A model generated the notes under the pieces. The model was not told the DNA's origin and searched no databases. It worked only from the letters and a program-made list of their open reading frames with translations. This document shows positions 27,374 through 37,245 of a DNA stretch of 64,000 nt, one piece after another. The position numbers were made by a program, and so were the translations under genes. The stretch's first letter is position 1; each line of letters starts with the position of its first letter. Source of the stretch: Rhizobium sp. 32-5/1 (lineage in GTDB: Bacteria > Pseudomonadota > Alphaproteobacteria > Rhizobiales > Rhizobiaceae); NCBI RefSeq assembly GCF_029537235.1, contig NZ_CP120638.1:1798001-1862000 (forward strand), written 5' to 3'.

Positions 27374-27793
27374 TTATTCGGCTTCTGCTTCGGCGGCGAG
27401 CGCCTTGACGAGATCGACGAGCTTTCGACGAACCTTGGGATCGGCGATCTTCACGAAAGCACGATTGAGCTGTAGCCCCTCGGACGAAGAAAGGAAGTCC
27501 ACCACGTAATTCGAGCTCGAGGCTTCCGCCATTCCGCTGGCACCCGAGGTATTATCGCCCGGGGCGTCCTCGAAGAAGAAGGAAACCGGAACATTCAGAA
27601 TGCTGGAAATGTTCTGGAGGCGGCTCGCGCCAACGCGGTTGGTGCCCTTCTCGTATTTCTGGATTTGCTGGAAGGTGATGCCCAAAGCCTCGCCGAGCTT
27701 TTCCTGGCTCATGCCCAGCATCGTACGACGAAGACGAATCCGGCTTCCGACATGAATGTCGATGGGATTCGGCTTCTTTTTATTTTCGATCAT
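27374..27793 (-). CDS. praR: XRE-family transcriptional regulator, PraR-like
   Basis: A 139-residue DNA-binding protein. The helix-turn-helix spans about residues 17-70 (MSQEKLGEALGITFQQIQKY, then EKGTNRVGASRLQNI), and the C-terminal half (YVVDFLSSSEGLQLNRAF, KVRRKLVDLVKAL) is typical of the rhizobial PraR/PhrR group. PraR of Rhizobium leguminosarum represses quorum-sensing and biofilm genes; the assignment rests on domain layout and the position beside metK and lnt. It is monocistronic, with a terminator after it. An A-rich start (MIENKKKPN) is preceded by AGGACAACGTC. Confidence 0.75.
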   Translation of the reverse strand: MIENKKKPNPIDIHVGSRIRLRRTMLGMSQEKLGEALGITFQQIQKYEKGTNRVGASRLQNISSILNVPVSFFFEDAPGDNTSGASGMAEASSSNYVVDFLSSSEGLQLNRAFVKIADPKVRRKLVDLVKALAAEAEAE

Positions 27794-27949
27794 GACGTTG
27801 TCCTAACACGCAATGTTTCTGTTGCTCCATGAACCTCGGACGTTTGCATAGAGCAAACTACACGCCACGTTGTGTAGTCGAATGAAACGGCCCCCAACTC
27901 TGGTGAAGATCGATGGCTGACACCACTATGCAATTTTAGGGGTTTTCGG

Positions 27950-29545
27950 TCAATTATCCCGAAAAATAAAACCACTGCGGGAAGTTAGCGCAACCGTTAG
28001 ACCAAGAAGGGCGAGCAACCGGAAAATCCAGCGCCGTTGCGCTGGTGCGACCATCAAGGGCTCTTTTCCCGGCAAAATTGTGTCCAAGAACCCTTTTTCG
28101 TTGTAGGACAACCCCGACACCACCGCTCCACGGGCATCGACCATTGCGGAAATTCCACTGTTTGCGGCGCGGATCAGCGGAATTCCGTTCTCGACCGCAC
28201 GCACTTGCGCCTGCTGGAAATGCTGGTAGGGTCCGGGCGTATTGCCGAACCAGGCATCATTGGTGACGTTAAGCAGGGCCGAGGTGGCAAGCGCGCCATC
28301 ACCGATTTCCTGCGGGAATATCGCCTCGTAGCAGATCAACGGATAAAACGTCGGCCCTCCCGGCAATGTCAGCAGCGAGCGCGTGACTGCGGGCGAGAAC
28401 CCGCCCGGCATGGCTGCGGCGATGGCGTTCAGTCCAAAGGAAGACAGCAGGTTTTCAAACGGCAGGTATTCACCGAAAGGGACGAGGTGCACCTTGTCCG
28501 AGGCGCCGACGATCTGTCCGCGATCGTCGATGACATAGATCGAGTTATAATATCGCGGCGGAAGGCCCGCGCCGGCATTTTCGGCGCGCACAGCCCCGGC
28601 AATCAGTATCTGTCCGTCCTGGAGCACGTCCGAGATGCGCAGCAAGGCATCCGGGTTCTCCGTGAGGATGAAGGGGACGGATGTTTCCGGCCAGACGATA
28701 ATATCCGGGCGCTTTCCGCCCTCTGGCGGCGCGGCCGCCGTCAATGCAAGGTGTTCTTCAAAAATACCTGTTCTTTCAGAGTCATCGAGCTTCGCGGCCT
28801 GATCAATTACCGGCTGAACAAGGCGGACCACAGTTTGGGAATCCGCGGGCGGCGGCGCCGGTTGCTGGAGCCTCCAGACGCCGTAGCCCAGATGGGCGCA
28901 GACAAGCAGGACGGCAAGGAAAAGCCCCGGCAGTCTGCCCTTTCGCGTAAAAATGAGCACCGGGGCAGAAAACACAAAAACGGCCAGCAGGCTGATGGAC
29001 GAAAGGCCGAGAACACCTGATGACTGCATCATCAGCGGCATCGGCATAGCCGCGTAGCCGATCGCATTCCAGGGAAAGCCAGTGAGCAGAAAACCGCGAA
29101 GCCATTCGGCAATGCCAAACGCTACAGCAAGCGAAGCGATGCGGCCCATGCCGTCCGACCAGATTGATCGAGCGCCGGCTGCGGCTAGCCCATAGTAGAC
29201 GGCCAGCACTGCCGGCAAACCGACGACGGCCAGAGGCAGGGCCCAGGCGAACTCGTCCGCCTCGACGAGCAGCGCATTTCCCAGCCACCAGATACCCCCG
29301 AGGAAATAACCGAAACCGAACCACCAGCCGACCGCAAAAGCAGGAAACGACCGCCTGACAATACCGGCATCCGGATTGCCGGACGCGCCATCCAGCAGCA
29401 GGACAAGAAGCGTGAAGGAAAGAAAGGGAGCGGCAAATATGCCAAGAGGAGGCAAAGCCAGAACAGCGAACGCGCCGGCCAAAAATGCAACCAAAGCGCG
29501 TCGCCATCCCGATAGCAACATGATGCTGCCAGCAAGCACTTCCAT
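27950..29545 (-). CDS. lnt: Apolipoprotein N-acyltransferase (Lnt)
   Basis: Last step of lipoprotein maturation: N-acylates the terminal cysteine at the periplasmic face of the inner membrane. 531 residues from the start at 29545 (MEVLAGSIMLLSG), preceded by GGGGGAAA. About six to eight N-terminal helices are followed by a nitrilase-fold domain with the catalytic triad: Glu in VWPETSVPF, Lys in DKVHLVPFGEYLPF and Cys in LICYEAIFP. A short C-terminal helix follows. Upstream on the same strand is the CorC/TlyC-like gene, as in many proteobacteria. Confidence 0.95.
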   Translation of the reverse strand: MEVLAGSIMLLSGWRRALVAFLAGAFAVLALPPLGIFAAPFLSFTLLVLLLDGASGNPDAGIVRRSFPAFAVGWWFGFGYFLGGIWWLGNALLVEADEFAWALPLAVVGLPAVLAVYYGLAAAGARSIWSDGMGRIASLAVAFGIAEWLRGFLLTGFPWNAIGYAAMPMPLMMQSSGVLGLSSISLLAVFVFSAPVLIFTRKGRLPGLFLAVLLVCAHLGYGVWRLQQPAPPPADSQTVVRLVQPVIDQAAKLDDSERTGIFEEHLALTAAAPPEGGKRPDIIVWPETSVPFILTENPDALLRISDVLQDGQILIAGAVRAENAGAGLPPRYYNSIYVIDDRGQIVGASDKVHLVPFGEYLPFENLLSSFGLNAIAAAMPGGFSPAVTRSLLTLPGGPTFYPLICYEAIFPQEIGDGALATSALLNVTNDAWFGNTPGPYQHFQQAQVRAVENGIPLIRAANSGISAMVDARGAVVSGLSYNEKGFLDTILPGKEPLMVAPAQRRWIFRLLALLGLTVALTSRSGFIFRDN

Positions 29546-29685
29546 GCAGTTTCCCCCAATTTTGCCCCATCGCCGCGCCGAATTGACGAGCAAGATAAAA
29601 AGCGTAGACGACGACCGAGCGAATCAATCGTGCCGCAGTCTTCCAAAAAGCGGGTGCTTGTCGTGCTGACAGGTGGCCGATCGGG

Positions 29686-30863
29686 CTATTCGTTCGAGGT
29701 CATTTCGCCCTGGAGTGCGGAATTGGGCGTTTTACCCTGTTCCGGCGCTATCTCTTCGCCCTTGGCGGGTACGCGGCGACGTGCTGGCGGGCGCTTGCGG
29801 ACAATCCGGACGCGCTTGACCCGACGCGGATCGGCATCAAGCACCTGGAATTCAAACCCCGGCAAAGCCTGAACGACTTCACCACGGGCAGGAATGCGCC
29901 CAAGCGATGCAAAGACGAGTCCGCCCAGGGTATCGACATCGTCGATCAAATCGCGCACGTCGAAATCCGAACCGATCGCTGCTGCGATTTCTTCCAGTTC
30001 CACACGGGCATCGGCGACAAAGACGTCATCCGAGGTCTTGGCGAACATGACCTCTTCGTCGTCATGTTCATCCTCGATATCGCCAACGACCATTTCGACG
30101 ATGTCTTCGAGAGACGCGAGACCATCGGTGCCGCCGTATTCGTCGATCACCAGCGCCATCTGAATGCGGGCCGCCTGCATGCGCTGCATCAGGTCGGACG
30201 CGTGCATGGAGGGCGGAACGAACAGGACCTGCCTGATGATTCCGGCCTCCTCGACGGTTTTGGAAAGATCGACCCGCGCGAGATCGAAACCGGCCTTCGG
30301 CTGGCGCGGCGCGGGCTTGTCTGATTTTTCACCCGCGGCAGCGTTAGTAGCCGTCGCGGCAGTTGCTGCCTTCGCGCCGGTGCGCCGTTTGTTCCGGGCC
30401 TGCTTTGCAACATAGGACAGAAGATCGCGGATGTGAACCATCCCACGCGGATCGTCCAGGCTATCGCTGTAAACAGGCATGCGCGAGCGGCCGGATTCCT
30501 CGAAGATGATCATCAGTTCGCCGATGGTGATATCGAGATCGACAGCCTCGATATCCGCGCGCGGAACCATCACGTCTTCGACACGCACTTCGCGGAAGCG
30601 GAGGATATTGTTGAGCATGGCGCGCTCGGCCGGGGAAAAGGCCGTATCACTGCCGGCATCCGTCATCAATGCGTCGGCAATGTCTTCCCGCAGATTGGAA
30701 CCATTGCGGCTGCGCAAAATCCGCGCCGCACGTGCCCAGAATGAGGAGGAAGATCGAGTACCCCCTCGGATTTCTGGGCATAACTACTACTGCCTGCTTC
30801 GCTTTCCGAGGCTTCTGCCCCGTCCGTATCAGCCACTACGGCCTGCGCTCTAAATTCGCTCAT
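29686..30863 (-). CDS. CorC/TlyC-family CBS-domain protein, frame broken near the 5' end
   Basis: Cytoplasmic protein of the hemolysin C/CorC family without a membrane domain: two CBS domains (EVRVEDVMVPRADIEAV, then VLFVPPSMHASDLMQRMQ and EYGGTDGLASLEDIVEMVVG) and a C-terminal CorC_HlyC domain (DDVDTLGGLVFASLGRIPARG). It is possibly linked to magnesium/cobalt efflux. The N-terminus starts at 30863 (MSEFRAQAVVADTDGAEASE) in another frame; adding one C to the run 30761-30765 gives EGGTRSSSSFWARAARILRS and a protein of 392 residues. An Ala/Thr/Lys-rich insert near residues 155-185 is unusual in length. ybeY precedes it by 12 bases. Confidence 0.88.
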
Positions 30864-30875
30864 TGTTCCAAACTG

Positions 30876-31382
30876 TCATATAGGGTCGGTTTCCCCGTAG
30901 GGGTCAGATAGACCAAGGCTCGCCAAAATGCGAGTCTCAAGGCCTTCCATTCTTTCCGCATCATCCGATTCAATGTGATCATAGCCAAAAAGATGCAAAA
31001 ATCCATGGACGAGAAGATGGGTGAGATGCTCGTCGAACGTCTTGCCCAGTTCTTCCGCCTCGCGCACCAGCGTTTCATGCGCCAGAATGATATCGCCGAG
31101 CATCGGCCCGGGCCGCTTGCCTGGTGTCAGCGGATAGGCTGGAAAAGACAGCACATTAGTGGGCTTGTCCTGGTTGCGCCACTCGGCATTGATCGTCCTT
31201 ATCGAGGCGTCATCGGTGAAGACCAGCGAGACCTCCGTCGCCATTTTCGGAAAAGGTTGCTTCTCCGAGGTCTTCAAAAATGCTGCACTTTCGCCCAGCA
31301 CTCTCTGACACAGGGTGTCGAGTTCATCCTCGGAGGGCCAGCCGCCCTCCTCCACGCTGATCTGAATATCAAGAGCCGTCAT
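30876..31382 (-). CDS. ybeY: Endoribonuclease YbeY (rRNA maturation factor)
   Basis: A 168-residue metal-dependent RNase in 16S rRNA 3'-end maturation and ribosome quality control. The zinc-binding motif is HGFLHLFGYDH, the conserved arginine is in NAEWRNQDKPTNVLSFP, and LGDIILAHE precedes it. It lies 17 bases after phoH and 12 before the CorC-like gene, the classic phoH-ybeY-corC-lnt order. Confidence 0.95.
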   Translation of the reverse strand: MTALDIQISVEEGGWPSEDELDTLCQRVLGESAAFLKTSEKQPFPKMATEVSLVFTDDASIRTINAEWRNQDKPTNVLSFPAYPLTPGKRPGPMLGDIILAHETLVREAEELGKTFDEHLTHLLVHGFLHLFGYDHIESDDAERMEGLETRILASLGLSDPYGETDPI

Positions 31383-31399
31383 GTCAATCGACGACCGCC

Positions 31400-32455
31400 T
31401 TAGCGGTCGCTTTGCTCGCTTTCGTCGTGAACCGCGGTCTGCGCTTCATAGGCGCGCACGATGCGGGCGACCATCGGATGACGGACCACGTCGACATCCT
31501 TGAACCGGGTGACCGAAACGCCTTCGACGCCTTTGAGGATCTGAAGCGCCTCAACGAGGCCGGACTTCACGCCGCGCGGCAAGTCTACCTGGCTCGGATC
31601 GCCGGTGACGATCATGCGGCCATTTTCGCCGAGACGCGTCAGGAACATCTTCATCTGCATGGATGTCGTGTTCTGCGCTTCGTCGAGAATGACGACGGCA
31701 TTGCCGAGCGTGCGGCCGCGCATGAAGGCGAGCGGCGCGATTTCGATGACGCCGGCGGTGATCGCCCGCTCCACCTTGTCGCCGGGCATCATGTCGTAGA
31801 GCGCATCATAGAGCGGCCGCAGATAGGGATCGACCTTGTCCTTCATGTCACCAGGCAGGAAGCCGAGCCGTTCGCCGGCCTCGACCGCCGGGCGCGAGAG
31901 CACGATGCGATCGACCGCGCCGCGCTCCAGGAGCTGCGCCGCATGGGCAACCGCAAGATAGGTCTTGCCGGTGCCGGCCGGGCCAACGCCGAAGACGAGT
32001 TCGGAGCGCTCGAGCGCACGCATATAGACATCCTGCGTCGGCGTGCGTGCCGCGATCGTCTTCTTGCGGGTCGAGATCTGCGCGAGGTTCAGCTTGGCCT
32101 TGCGTTCCATGGTCGGCAGTTGAAGCTGGTCGTCAGCGGCCAGCGCCATCCGGATCGCCCCCTCGACATCCGACGTCTCGACCGATCCGCCATTCTGGAT
32201 GCGGCCATAGAGATAATCGAGTGCACGGCGCGCCTGGTTGGTCGCTGGAATATCGCCTGAGATCGAAACGGAATTGCCGCGCGGGCGGGCATCGACATGC
32301 AATCGCTCTTCGATCAGCTTCAGGTTCTGATCGAACTGACCGAACAGTTCGCTGGCATACCGGTTATTCTCGAATGTCAGCACGAAGTGATTGGCGTCTG
32401 TCGCAGATGTCTTTGACTGGCGCGGCGAGGATGAAACCAATTCGTGTCCGTTCAA
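31400..32455 (-). CDS. phoH: PhoH-family ATPase (YbeZ)
   Basis: A 351-residue cytoplasmic PhoH-like protein, likely an RNA-associated ATPase that works with YbeY. An N-terminal KH-like part (FENNRYASELFGQFDQNLKL) precedes the PhoH domain with Walker A GPAGTGKTYLA, Walker B VILDEAQNTT and MIVTGDPSQVDLP. The start at 32455 (MNGHELVSSSPRQ) is used; the first 20 residues are variable. The miaB stop is 30 bases upstream. Confidence 0.94.
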   Translation of the reverse strand: MNGHELVSSSPRQSKTSATDANHFVLTFENNRYASELFGQFDQNLKLIEERLHVDARPRGNSVSISGDIPATNQARRALDYLYGRIQNGGSVETSDVEGAIRMALAADDQLQLPTMERKAKLNLAQISTRKKTIAARTPTQDVYMRALERSELVFGVGPAGTGKTYLAVAHAAQLLERGAVDRIVLSRPAVEAGERLGFLPGDMKDKVDPYLRPLYDALYDMMPGDKVERAITAGVIEIAPLAFMRGRTLGNAVVILDEAQNTTSMQMKMFLTRLGENGRMIVTGDPSQVDLPRGVKSGLVEALQILKGVEGVSVTRFKDVDVVRHPMVARIVRAYEAQTAVHDESEQSDR

Positions 32456-32485
32456 GCGGTCAGGCTCCTTTGAGTGAACGGGCCC

Positions 32486-33885
32486 CTAGCTGATCGTCTC
32501 GGCGAAAAGGCTATTGGGGCCGGCACCGGTGATTCGTACCTTGATAATGTCACCGATTTGCGATGCTTTTGCATCAACATTCACAGACTGCAGCCAAGGC
32601 GAGCGTCCGATCAACTGCCCCGGCATGCGGCCCGGCTTCTCCAGCAGCAGATCGATCTCGCGTCCGATGCAGGCCTGCGCAAAAGCCCGCTGCTGGGAAA
32701 GCAGAAATTCCTGCAATCTTTCCAAGCGCTTGGCCTTCACCTCTTCCGGCACCTGATCGCCAAGATCGGCGCCCGGCGTTCCCGGACGGGTGGAATATTT
32801 GAACGAAAATGCCTGTGCATAACCGACCGTCTCCACCAGACGCATCGTGTCCTCGAAGTCTTCGTCGGTCTCGCCGGGAAAGCCGACGATGAAATCGCCC
32901 GACATGGCGATATCGGGGCGGGCCGCCTTGATGCGCGTGATCAAGGCGATGTACTCGGCGGTGGTGTGACGCCGGTTCATGGCTTTCAGGATACGGTTGG
33001 AGCCGGACTGGATCGGCAGATGCAGGTACGGCATCAGTTGCGGCAGGTCACGATGGGCCGCGATCAGCGTCTCGTCCATATCGCGCGGGTGGCTCGTGGT
33101 GTAGCGCAGCCGGGCAAGGCCCTCGATCCGGGCGAGAGCATGCAGAAGCTCGCCGAGCCCCCATTCCGCGCCATCGCCACCGAGGCCGTGCCAGGCGTTG
33201 ACGTTCTGGCCAAGCAGTGTGATTTCGCGAACGCCGGCTTCGACCAGCTTTCCGGCCTCCGCAAGGATCTGCGCGACAGGCCGCGAGACTTCCGAGCCGC
33301 GCGTATAGGGAACGACACAGAAGGTACAGAACTTGTCGCAGCCTTCCTGCACGGTAAGGAATGCGGTGACACCCCGCGCCCTCGTCTTCGCCTTGTCCGG
33401 CGCCGGCAGGTGTTCGAACTTGTCCTCGATGGCATAATCGGTTTCCAGCACGCGCTCGCCGCGCCGCACGCGCTTCAGGGCTTCGGGCAGCCGATGATAG
33501 GTCTGCGGGCCGATGACGAGATCGACGGCCGGCGCCCGGCGCAGGATTTCGTCGCCCTCGGCCTGCGCCACGCAACCGGCAACGCCGATCATCATCTGGC
33601 GGCCTTCGCCGGCCTTCTTCTTCTTCAGATCCCGCAACCGCCCGAGCGCCGAATAGACCTTCTCGGCCGCCTTCTCGCGGATGTGGCAGGTGTTGAGGAG
33701 GACGAGATCCGCATCTTCCATGACGTCGGTGGAGATATAGCCGTCCTTAACCAGCGCGTCTGTCATCCGGTCGGAATCGTAGACGTTCATCTGGCAGCCG
33801 TAGGTCTTGACGAAAACCTTGCGGATCGGGGGATTTCCGCAGCCGCTTCCGGCTTGGCGGACAAAATGGCGATTTCTTGTGTCAT
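32486..33885 (-). CDS. miaB: tRNA-2-methylthio-N6-dimethylallyladenosine synthase MiaB, frame broken near the 5' end
   Basis: Radical-SAM methylthiotransferase for A37 of tRNAs. The UPF0004 domain begins [19 protein letters not shown] with its first [4Fe-4S] cysteines (also NTCHIREKA and VAGCVAQ), the radical-SAM cluster is [12 protein letters not shown], and a TRAM domain ends the protein. The frame in phase has a false N-terminus. The ATG at 33885 opens [19 protein letters not shown] in another phase, and adding one G to the run 33828-33832 (C on the coding strand) restores [15 protein letters not shown]. Repaired length is 466 residues. The phoH gene follows 30 bases downstream. Confidence 0.94.
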
Positions 33886-33939
33886 GCCGGGTTCCATAGA
33901 GCAAACGGGGCTGAAATTGAAGCCCCTTGATCCCAGGCC

Positions 33940-34728
33940 TCAGCGCCCGCGCAGCTTGAGGCCGAGCATGGCACGGATGCGCGCCTCGATCTCGCGGCTG
34001 ACCTGCTTGCGGTTGCTGGTCGCGGTGTAGGTGATCTGCTCGCCGAAGATGACATCGACATCCATCGCCCCTTCCCGCAAGACGCCGATCAGGTGCGGTG
34101 CAAGGCCGATATCGCCGGGCCAGGCCGCGACCGGCCGATGGTATCGGCCCATCGGCATGCCGTGAATGCCGGTATAGGCAATCGCCACCGGCTGGACATG
34201 CACGGCCCCGGTCGGCGAATGCGGAACGGCCGAGGCTGCGGCACCGAACAGGGAGGTCTTGACCTCGAGCAGCCGGTTGCCGTCCGAGGTCGTGCCTTCG
34301 GGGAAAAGCACGACGATCTCGCCAGCGGCCAGGCGCTGGCCGATCTCGTTGACCTGCGCGCCGGTGGTGCGCTTGTGATCACGATCGATGAAGATGGTTG
34401 CCTGGAGCCGGGCGAGAAGGCCGAAGATCGGCCATTTCTTGACATCCGACTTGGCGACAAAAACCACGTCGGCAATGGAACCCAGCACCAGGATGTCTTT
34501 CCAGGTCGCATGGTTGGAGACGAGAAGCAGCGGACGTTGCCGGTCCGGCGTGCCGTGAACCCTGACACGGATGCCGATCAGCGTGCAGGCCAGCCGATGC
34601 CAGATGCGCGGCAAAGTGCGGCGCGCCGGACGGTCCAGCGAGAGAAGAAGCATTTGCACCGGGGCCATGACCAGTGTCGCCAGCGACAGGAGAAACATCG
34701 CCAGCACGATGCGCAGCCAGTTGATCAC
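33940..34728 (-). CDS. olsA: 1-acyl-glycerol-3-phosphate/lyso-ornithine lipid acyltransferase (PlsC family, OlsA)
   Basis: A 262-residue membrane O-acyltransferase. An N-terminal hydrophobic segment ([17 protein letters not shown]) is followed by the HX4D motif SNHATWKDI, the FIDRDHKR block and FPEGTTSDG. In Sinorhizobium meliloti the PlsC-family gene next to the miaB/phoH block is olsA, which acylates lyso-ornithine lipid; the same position here, and the presence of olsB 15 kb away, favour OlsA. A general PlsC role in phosphatidic acid synthesis is the alternative and cannot be excluded from sequence. Confidence 0.8.
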   Translation of the reverse strand: MINWLRIVLAMFLLSLATLVMAPVQMLLLSLDRPARRTLPRIWHRLACTLIGIRVRVHGTPDRQRPLLLVSNHATWKDILVLGSIADVVFVAKSDVKKWPIFGLLARLQATIFIDRDHKRTTGAQVNEIGQRLAAGEIVVLFPEGTTSDGNRLLEVKTSLFGAAASAVPHSPTGAVHVQPVAIAYTGIHGMPMGRYHRPVAAWPGDIGLAPHLIGVLREGAMDVDVIFGEQITYTATSNRKQVSREIEARIRAMLGLKLRGR

Positions 34729-34794
34729 GCAACGTCCCTCCGGCCAAGGCCGTGACGTCCCGGAAAGGTGGGGCTTCCAGCAGAGGCGCGTGCG

Positions 34795-35289
34795 CTAAGC
34801 AAGATCAAGCCTCATGACCAAGGCCGCCGTGCGGGCGCCATCGGCATTCTGGTAATAGGCGCGGCGCTCGCCGACCTTCAGGAAGCCGAGCTTTCGGTAA
34901 AGTCCAAGGGCGGATGTGTTGAATTCGTCGACTTCGAGGAACATCGTCTCGGCGCTGCGGGCGCGTGCCTCGCGCACCGCGGCCTGCATCAGCCGCCAAC
35001 CGAGACCGGCGCGCGCATAGCGGCTATCGACACCGATGGTGAGGATTTCCGCCTCGCCGGCTGCGACCCGCGCCAGCACGAACCCTGCTGTCAGCGGGCG
35101 GCTTCCGGTATTCTGCTGCGCAACGAAGCCGAAAACCGTGTCCTGCACCAGAAGCGCATGCAGCTCGCCATCGCTCCAAGGCGAGGTGAAGCGTGCCTTG
35201 TGGATGGCAGCCGCCATGGGCAGGTCCGCCGTTTTCATGGCGAACATGTCAAATTCCGGTTTGCGGGTAAAATAATCCGTCAGTGCCAT
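34795..35289 (-). CDS. rimI: Ribosomal-protein-alanine N-acetyltransferase family protein (RimI)
   Basis: A 164-residue GNAT acetyltransferase, RimI type (N-terminal acetylation of ribosomal protein S18 in E. coli). The acetyl-CoA loop is in SRYARAGLGWRLMQAA, EAEILTIGVD is the preceding strand, and FLEVDEFNTSALGLYRKLGF is the typical RimI C-terminal part. The start at 35289 (MALTDYF) lies one base after the tsaB stop, so the two are co-translated, as is common for rimI with tsaB. Confidence 0.9.
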   Translation of the reverse strand: MALTDYFTRKPEFDMFAMKTADLPMAAAIHKARFTSPWSDGELHALLVQDTVFGFVAQQNTGSRPLTAGFVLARVAAGEAEILTIGVDSRYARAGLGWRLMQAAVREARARSAETMFLEVDEFNTSALGLYRKLGFLKVGERRAYYQNADGARTAALVMRLDLA

Positions 35290-35290
35290 C

Positions 35291-35956
35291 TCACGCTCGT
35301 GCCACCGCAAAGCCGAGTTGCGGCTTTGCATCCGGGCCTCTCAGATATAGCGGCTTTGGCTTGCCGAAGGCTGGATCGGCGATCGCGCCCAGACGCGCGA
35401 CGACGCCGATGTCAGCCAGATAGCGCGGCGCATCGGAATCAGTGTGTTCGCCAAGCAGCAGTTCCCGCGCCGAGCCGCAGACGACACCAACGAAACCGGA
35501 TGCCAATTGGCGAGCTTCATCGACGGTATAGGCTGTCGCCTCGGCCATTGCCGCGCCTGAGGCATCGAACATCTGCCCATAGATTTCGTCGCGCTTGGCA
35601 TCCATGACGGCAAAAACCGCTTGGGCCTGATGCACCTGCCGCGCAGCCCTGGCCAACACCGCAAGGCTCGATATGCCGACGGCGGGTACAGCAAGCGCCA
35701 GCGCAAACCCGCGCGCCGCCGCCACCCCGACGCGTATCCCGGTGAAGGATCCCGGACCGACAGTTACTGCGATCCGATCGACATCGGACAGTGTCTTGCC
35801 GCTTTCGACCAAGGCCTCATCAATGAAGCCCATCAGCCGCTCGGCATGACCGCGACCGATATCGGCACCGGTCATGGCCAAAACCACATCGCGATCACTG
35901 TCATAGACGCAGGCAAAACAGCCCGTTCCCGCCGTATCGAGGGCAAGAACGATCAT
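35291..35956 (-). CDS. tsaB: tRNA threonylcarbamoyladenosine biosynthesis protein TsaB
   Basis: A 221-residue ASKHA-fold partner of TsaD in t6A37 synthesis. Motifs: LALDTAGTGCFACVY at the N-terminus, GRGHAERLM and TVGPGSFTGIRVGVAAARG. The start at 35956 (MIVLALDTAG) matches family length; the longer frame to 36097 is not supported. rimI follows directly. tsaD and tsaE are not in the window. Confidence 0.94.
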   Translation of the reverse strand: MIVLALDTAGTGCFACVYDSDRDVVLAMTGADIGRGHAERLMGFIDEALVESGKTLSDVDRIAVTVGPGSFTGIRVGVAAARGFALALAVPAVGISSLAVLARAARQVHQAQAVFAVMDAKRDEIYGQMFDASGAAMAEATAYTVDEARQLASGFVGVVCGSARELLLGEHTDSDAPRYLADIGVVARLGAIADPAFGKPKPLYLRGPDAKPQLGFAVARA

Positions 35957-35997
35957 GGCTGCAACAGGGCCTTGAGCCGGATAGACGGCATCATCGA

Positions 35998-36567
35998 TCA
36001 GACCGCTTCGACGGCCTGAACCTCGGGAATGAAGTGATGCAGCAGGTTCTGCACGCCATGCTTCAGCGTCGCCGTGGAGGACGGGCAGCCCGAGCAAGCG
36101 CCCTTCATGTTGAGGAAGACGGTTCCGTCGCGGAAGCCCTTGAAGGTGATGTCGCCACCGTCCTGCGCCACGGCAGGGCGCACGCGGGTTTCGAGCAGCT
36201 CCTTGATGGTCGCAACGATGCTCTCGTCGCCTTCGGAGAAGAATTCCCCCTCGACATCATTGGCATCATCGCTTGCGCCGGCAACGGACATGATCGGCTG
36301 GCCGGACATGAAATGCTCCATGATCGAGCCGAGAATGGCCGGCTTCAGATGCTGCCACTCCTGCGCTTCCTTGGTCACGGTAACGAAATCATAGCCGAAA
36401 AACACGCCAGTGACACCGGGGATGGCAAACAGGCGGGCGGCGAGCGGCGAGCCGGCGGCAGCCTCTTCCTCGTCAAGGAACTCGGCCGTGCCGTTCTCCA
36501 TGACGACCTTGCCGGGCAGGAACTTCAAAGTGGCGGGGTTTGGCGTGGCTTCGGTCTGGATGAACAT
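35998..36567 (-). CDS. NifU-family Fe-S cluster scaffold/carrier protein (Nfu type)
   Basis: A 189-residue protein with an N-terminal Nfu_N domain (MFIQTEATPNPATLKFLPG, then FAIPGVTGVFFGYDFVTVTK) and a C-terminal NifU domain with the cluster-binding CxxC in GACSGCPSSTATLK. It delivers Fe-S clusters to target enzymes. Two thiols from each monomer are expected to bridge a [4Fe-4S] cluster, as known for Nfu proteins. The radical-SAM/Fe-S enzyme MiaB is encoded nearby. It lies 132 bases downstream of the usp gene. Confidence 0.93.
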   Translation of the reverse strand: MFIQTEATPNPATLKFLPGKVVMENGTAEFLDEEEAAAGSPLAARLFAIPGVTGVFFGYDFVTVTKEAQEWQHLKPAILGSIMEHFMSGQPIMSVAGASDDANDVEGEFFSEGDESIVATIKELLETRVRPAVAQDGGDITFKGFRDGTVFLNMKGACSGCPSSTATLKHGVQNLLHHFIPEVQAVEAV

Positions 36568-36699
36568 CGTGGTCTCCGTCAGCCGGGGTCGTCGCGCGAC
36601 CGGCTTGTTTAGAATTATTCAAAAGAATATATGCCGTTTGGACAGCCGCTTCAAGAGCGCAACGCGATGCTTTCACCGTCCTCAGGAGAGATTTTCCCC

Positions 36700-37191
36700 T
36701 TAGCTCAGCGCGTCGATTTCCTCGTTGGTGAGAAGATCGGGAATGACCGTGACCGGGATCGGAAAGGCTGCGGCCTTGCCGGCGATCGACGAGACGAGCG
36801 GGCCCGGGCCATCCTTGGCGGAACCCGATGCCAGAACCAGAATGGCGATATCCCGGTCTTCCTCGATCAGCGCATGGATCTGCTCAGCGGCGCTGCCTTC
36901 GCGGATCACCATTTCCGGCTCGATACCGATCGTCTCGCGCACCGTCTGGGCGATCTTGGCGAGAACCGCTTCCGCTTCCTCACGCGCTTCGGCCCGCATG
37001 ATGCTTTCGACACCCAGCCATTGCTGGAAGTCGCCGTCGGCGATCACGTAGAGCAGAACCAGCCCGCCATTGGAATTCTTGGCGCGCAGGCCGGCATAAT
37101 GAACGGCGCGGCCACATTCGGGCGTATCGTCGATCACCGCCATAAACTTGCGGCGGTGACCTTCCATTCTCGAGAGTCTTCTTGAAACCAT
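36700..37191 (-). CDS. Universal stress protein (UspA family)
   Basis: A 163-residue single-domain UspA protein. KFMAVIDDTPECGRAVHYAG is the N-terminal strand and helix, and ILVLASGSAKDGPGPLVSS stands where ATP-binding members have GxxGxxxxxxxGS. The start could be 37191 (MVSRRLSR) or 37167 (MEGHRRKF); the first is kept. The role is unknown, stress-related by family. It lies 54 bases downstream of trpS. Confidence 0.85.
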   Translation of the reverse strand: MVSRRLSRMEGHRRKFMAVIDDTPECGRAVHYAGLRAKNSNGGLVLLYVIADGDFQQWLGVESIMRAEAREEAEAVLAKIAQTVRETIGIEPEMVIREGSAAEQIHALIEEDRDIAILVLASGSAKDGPGPLVSSIAGKAAAFPIPVTVIPDLLTNEEIDALS

Positions 37192-37245
37192 GGCGGAACT
37201 TTTACACCCGTTCGAAATGGCTGCAAGAGGTCTTTTTCATCCCAT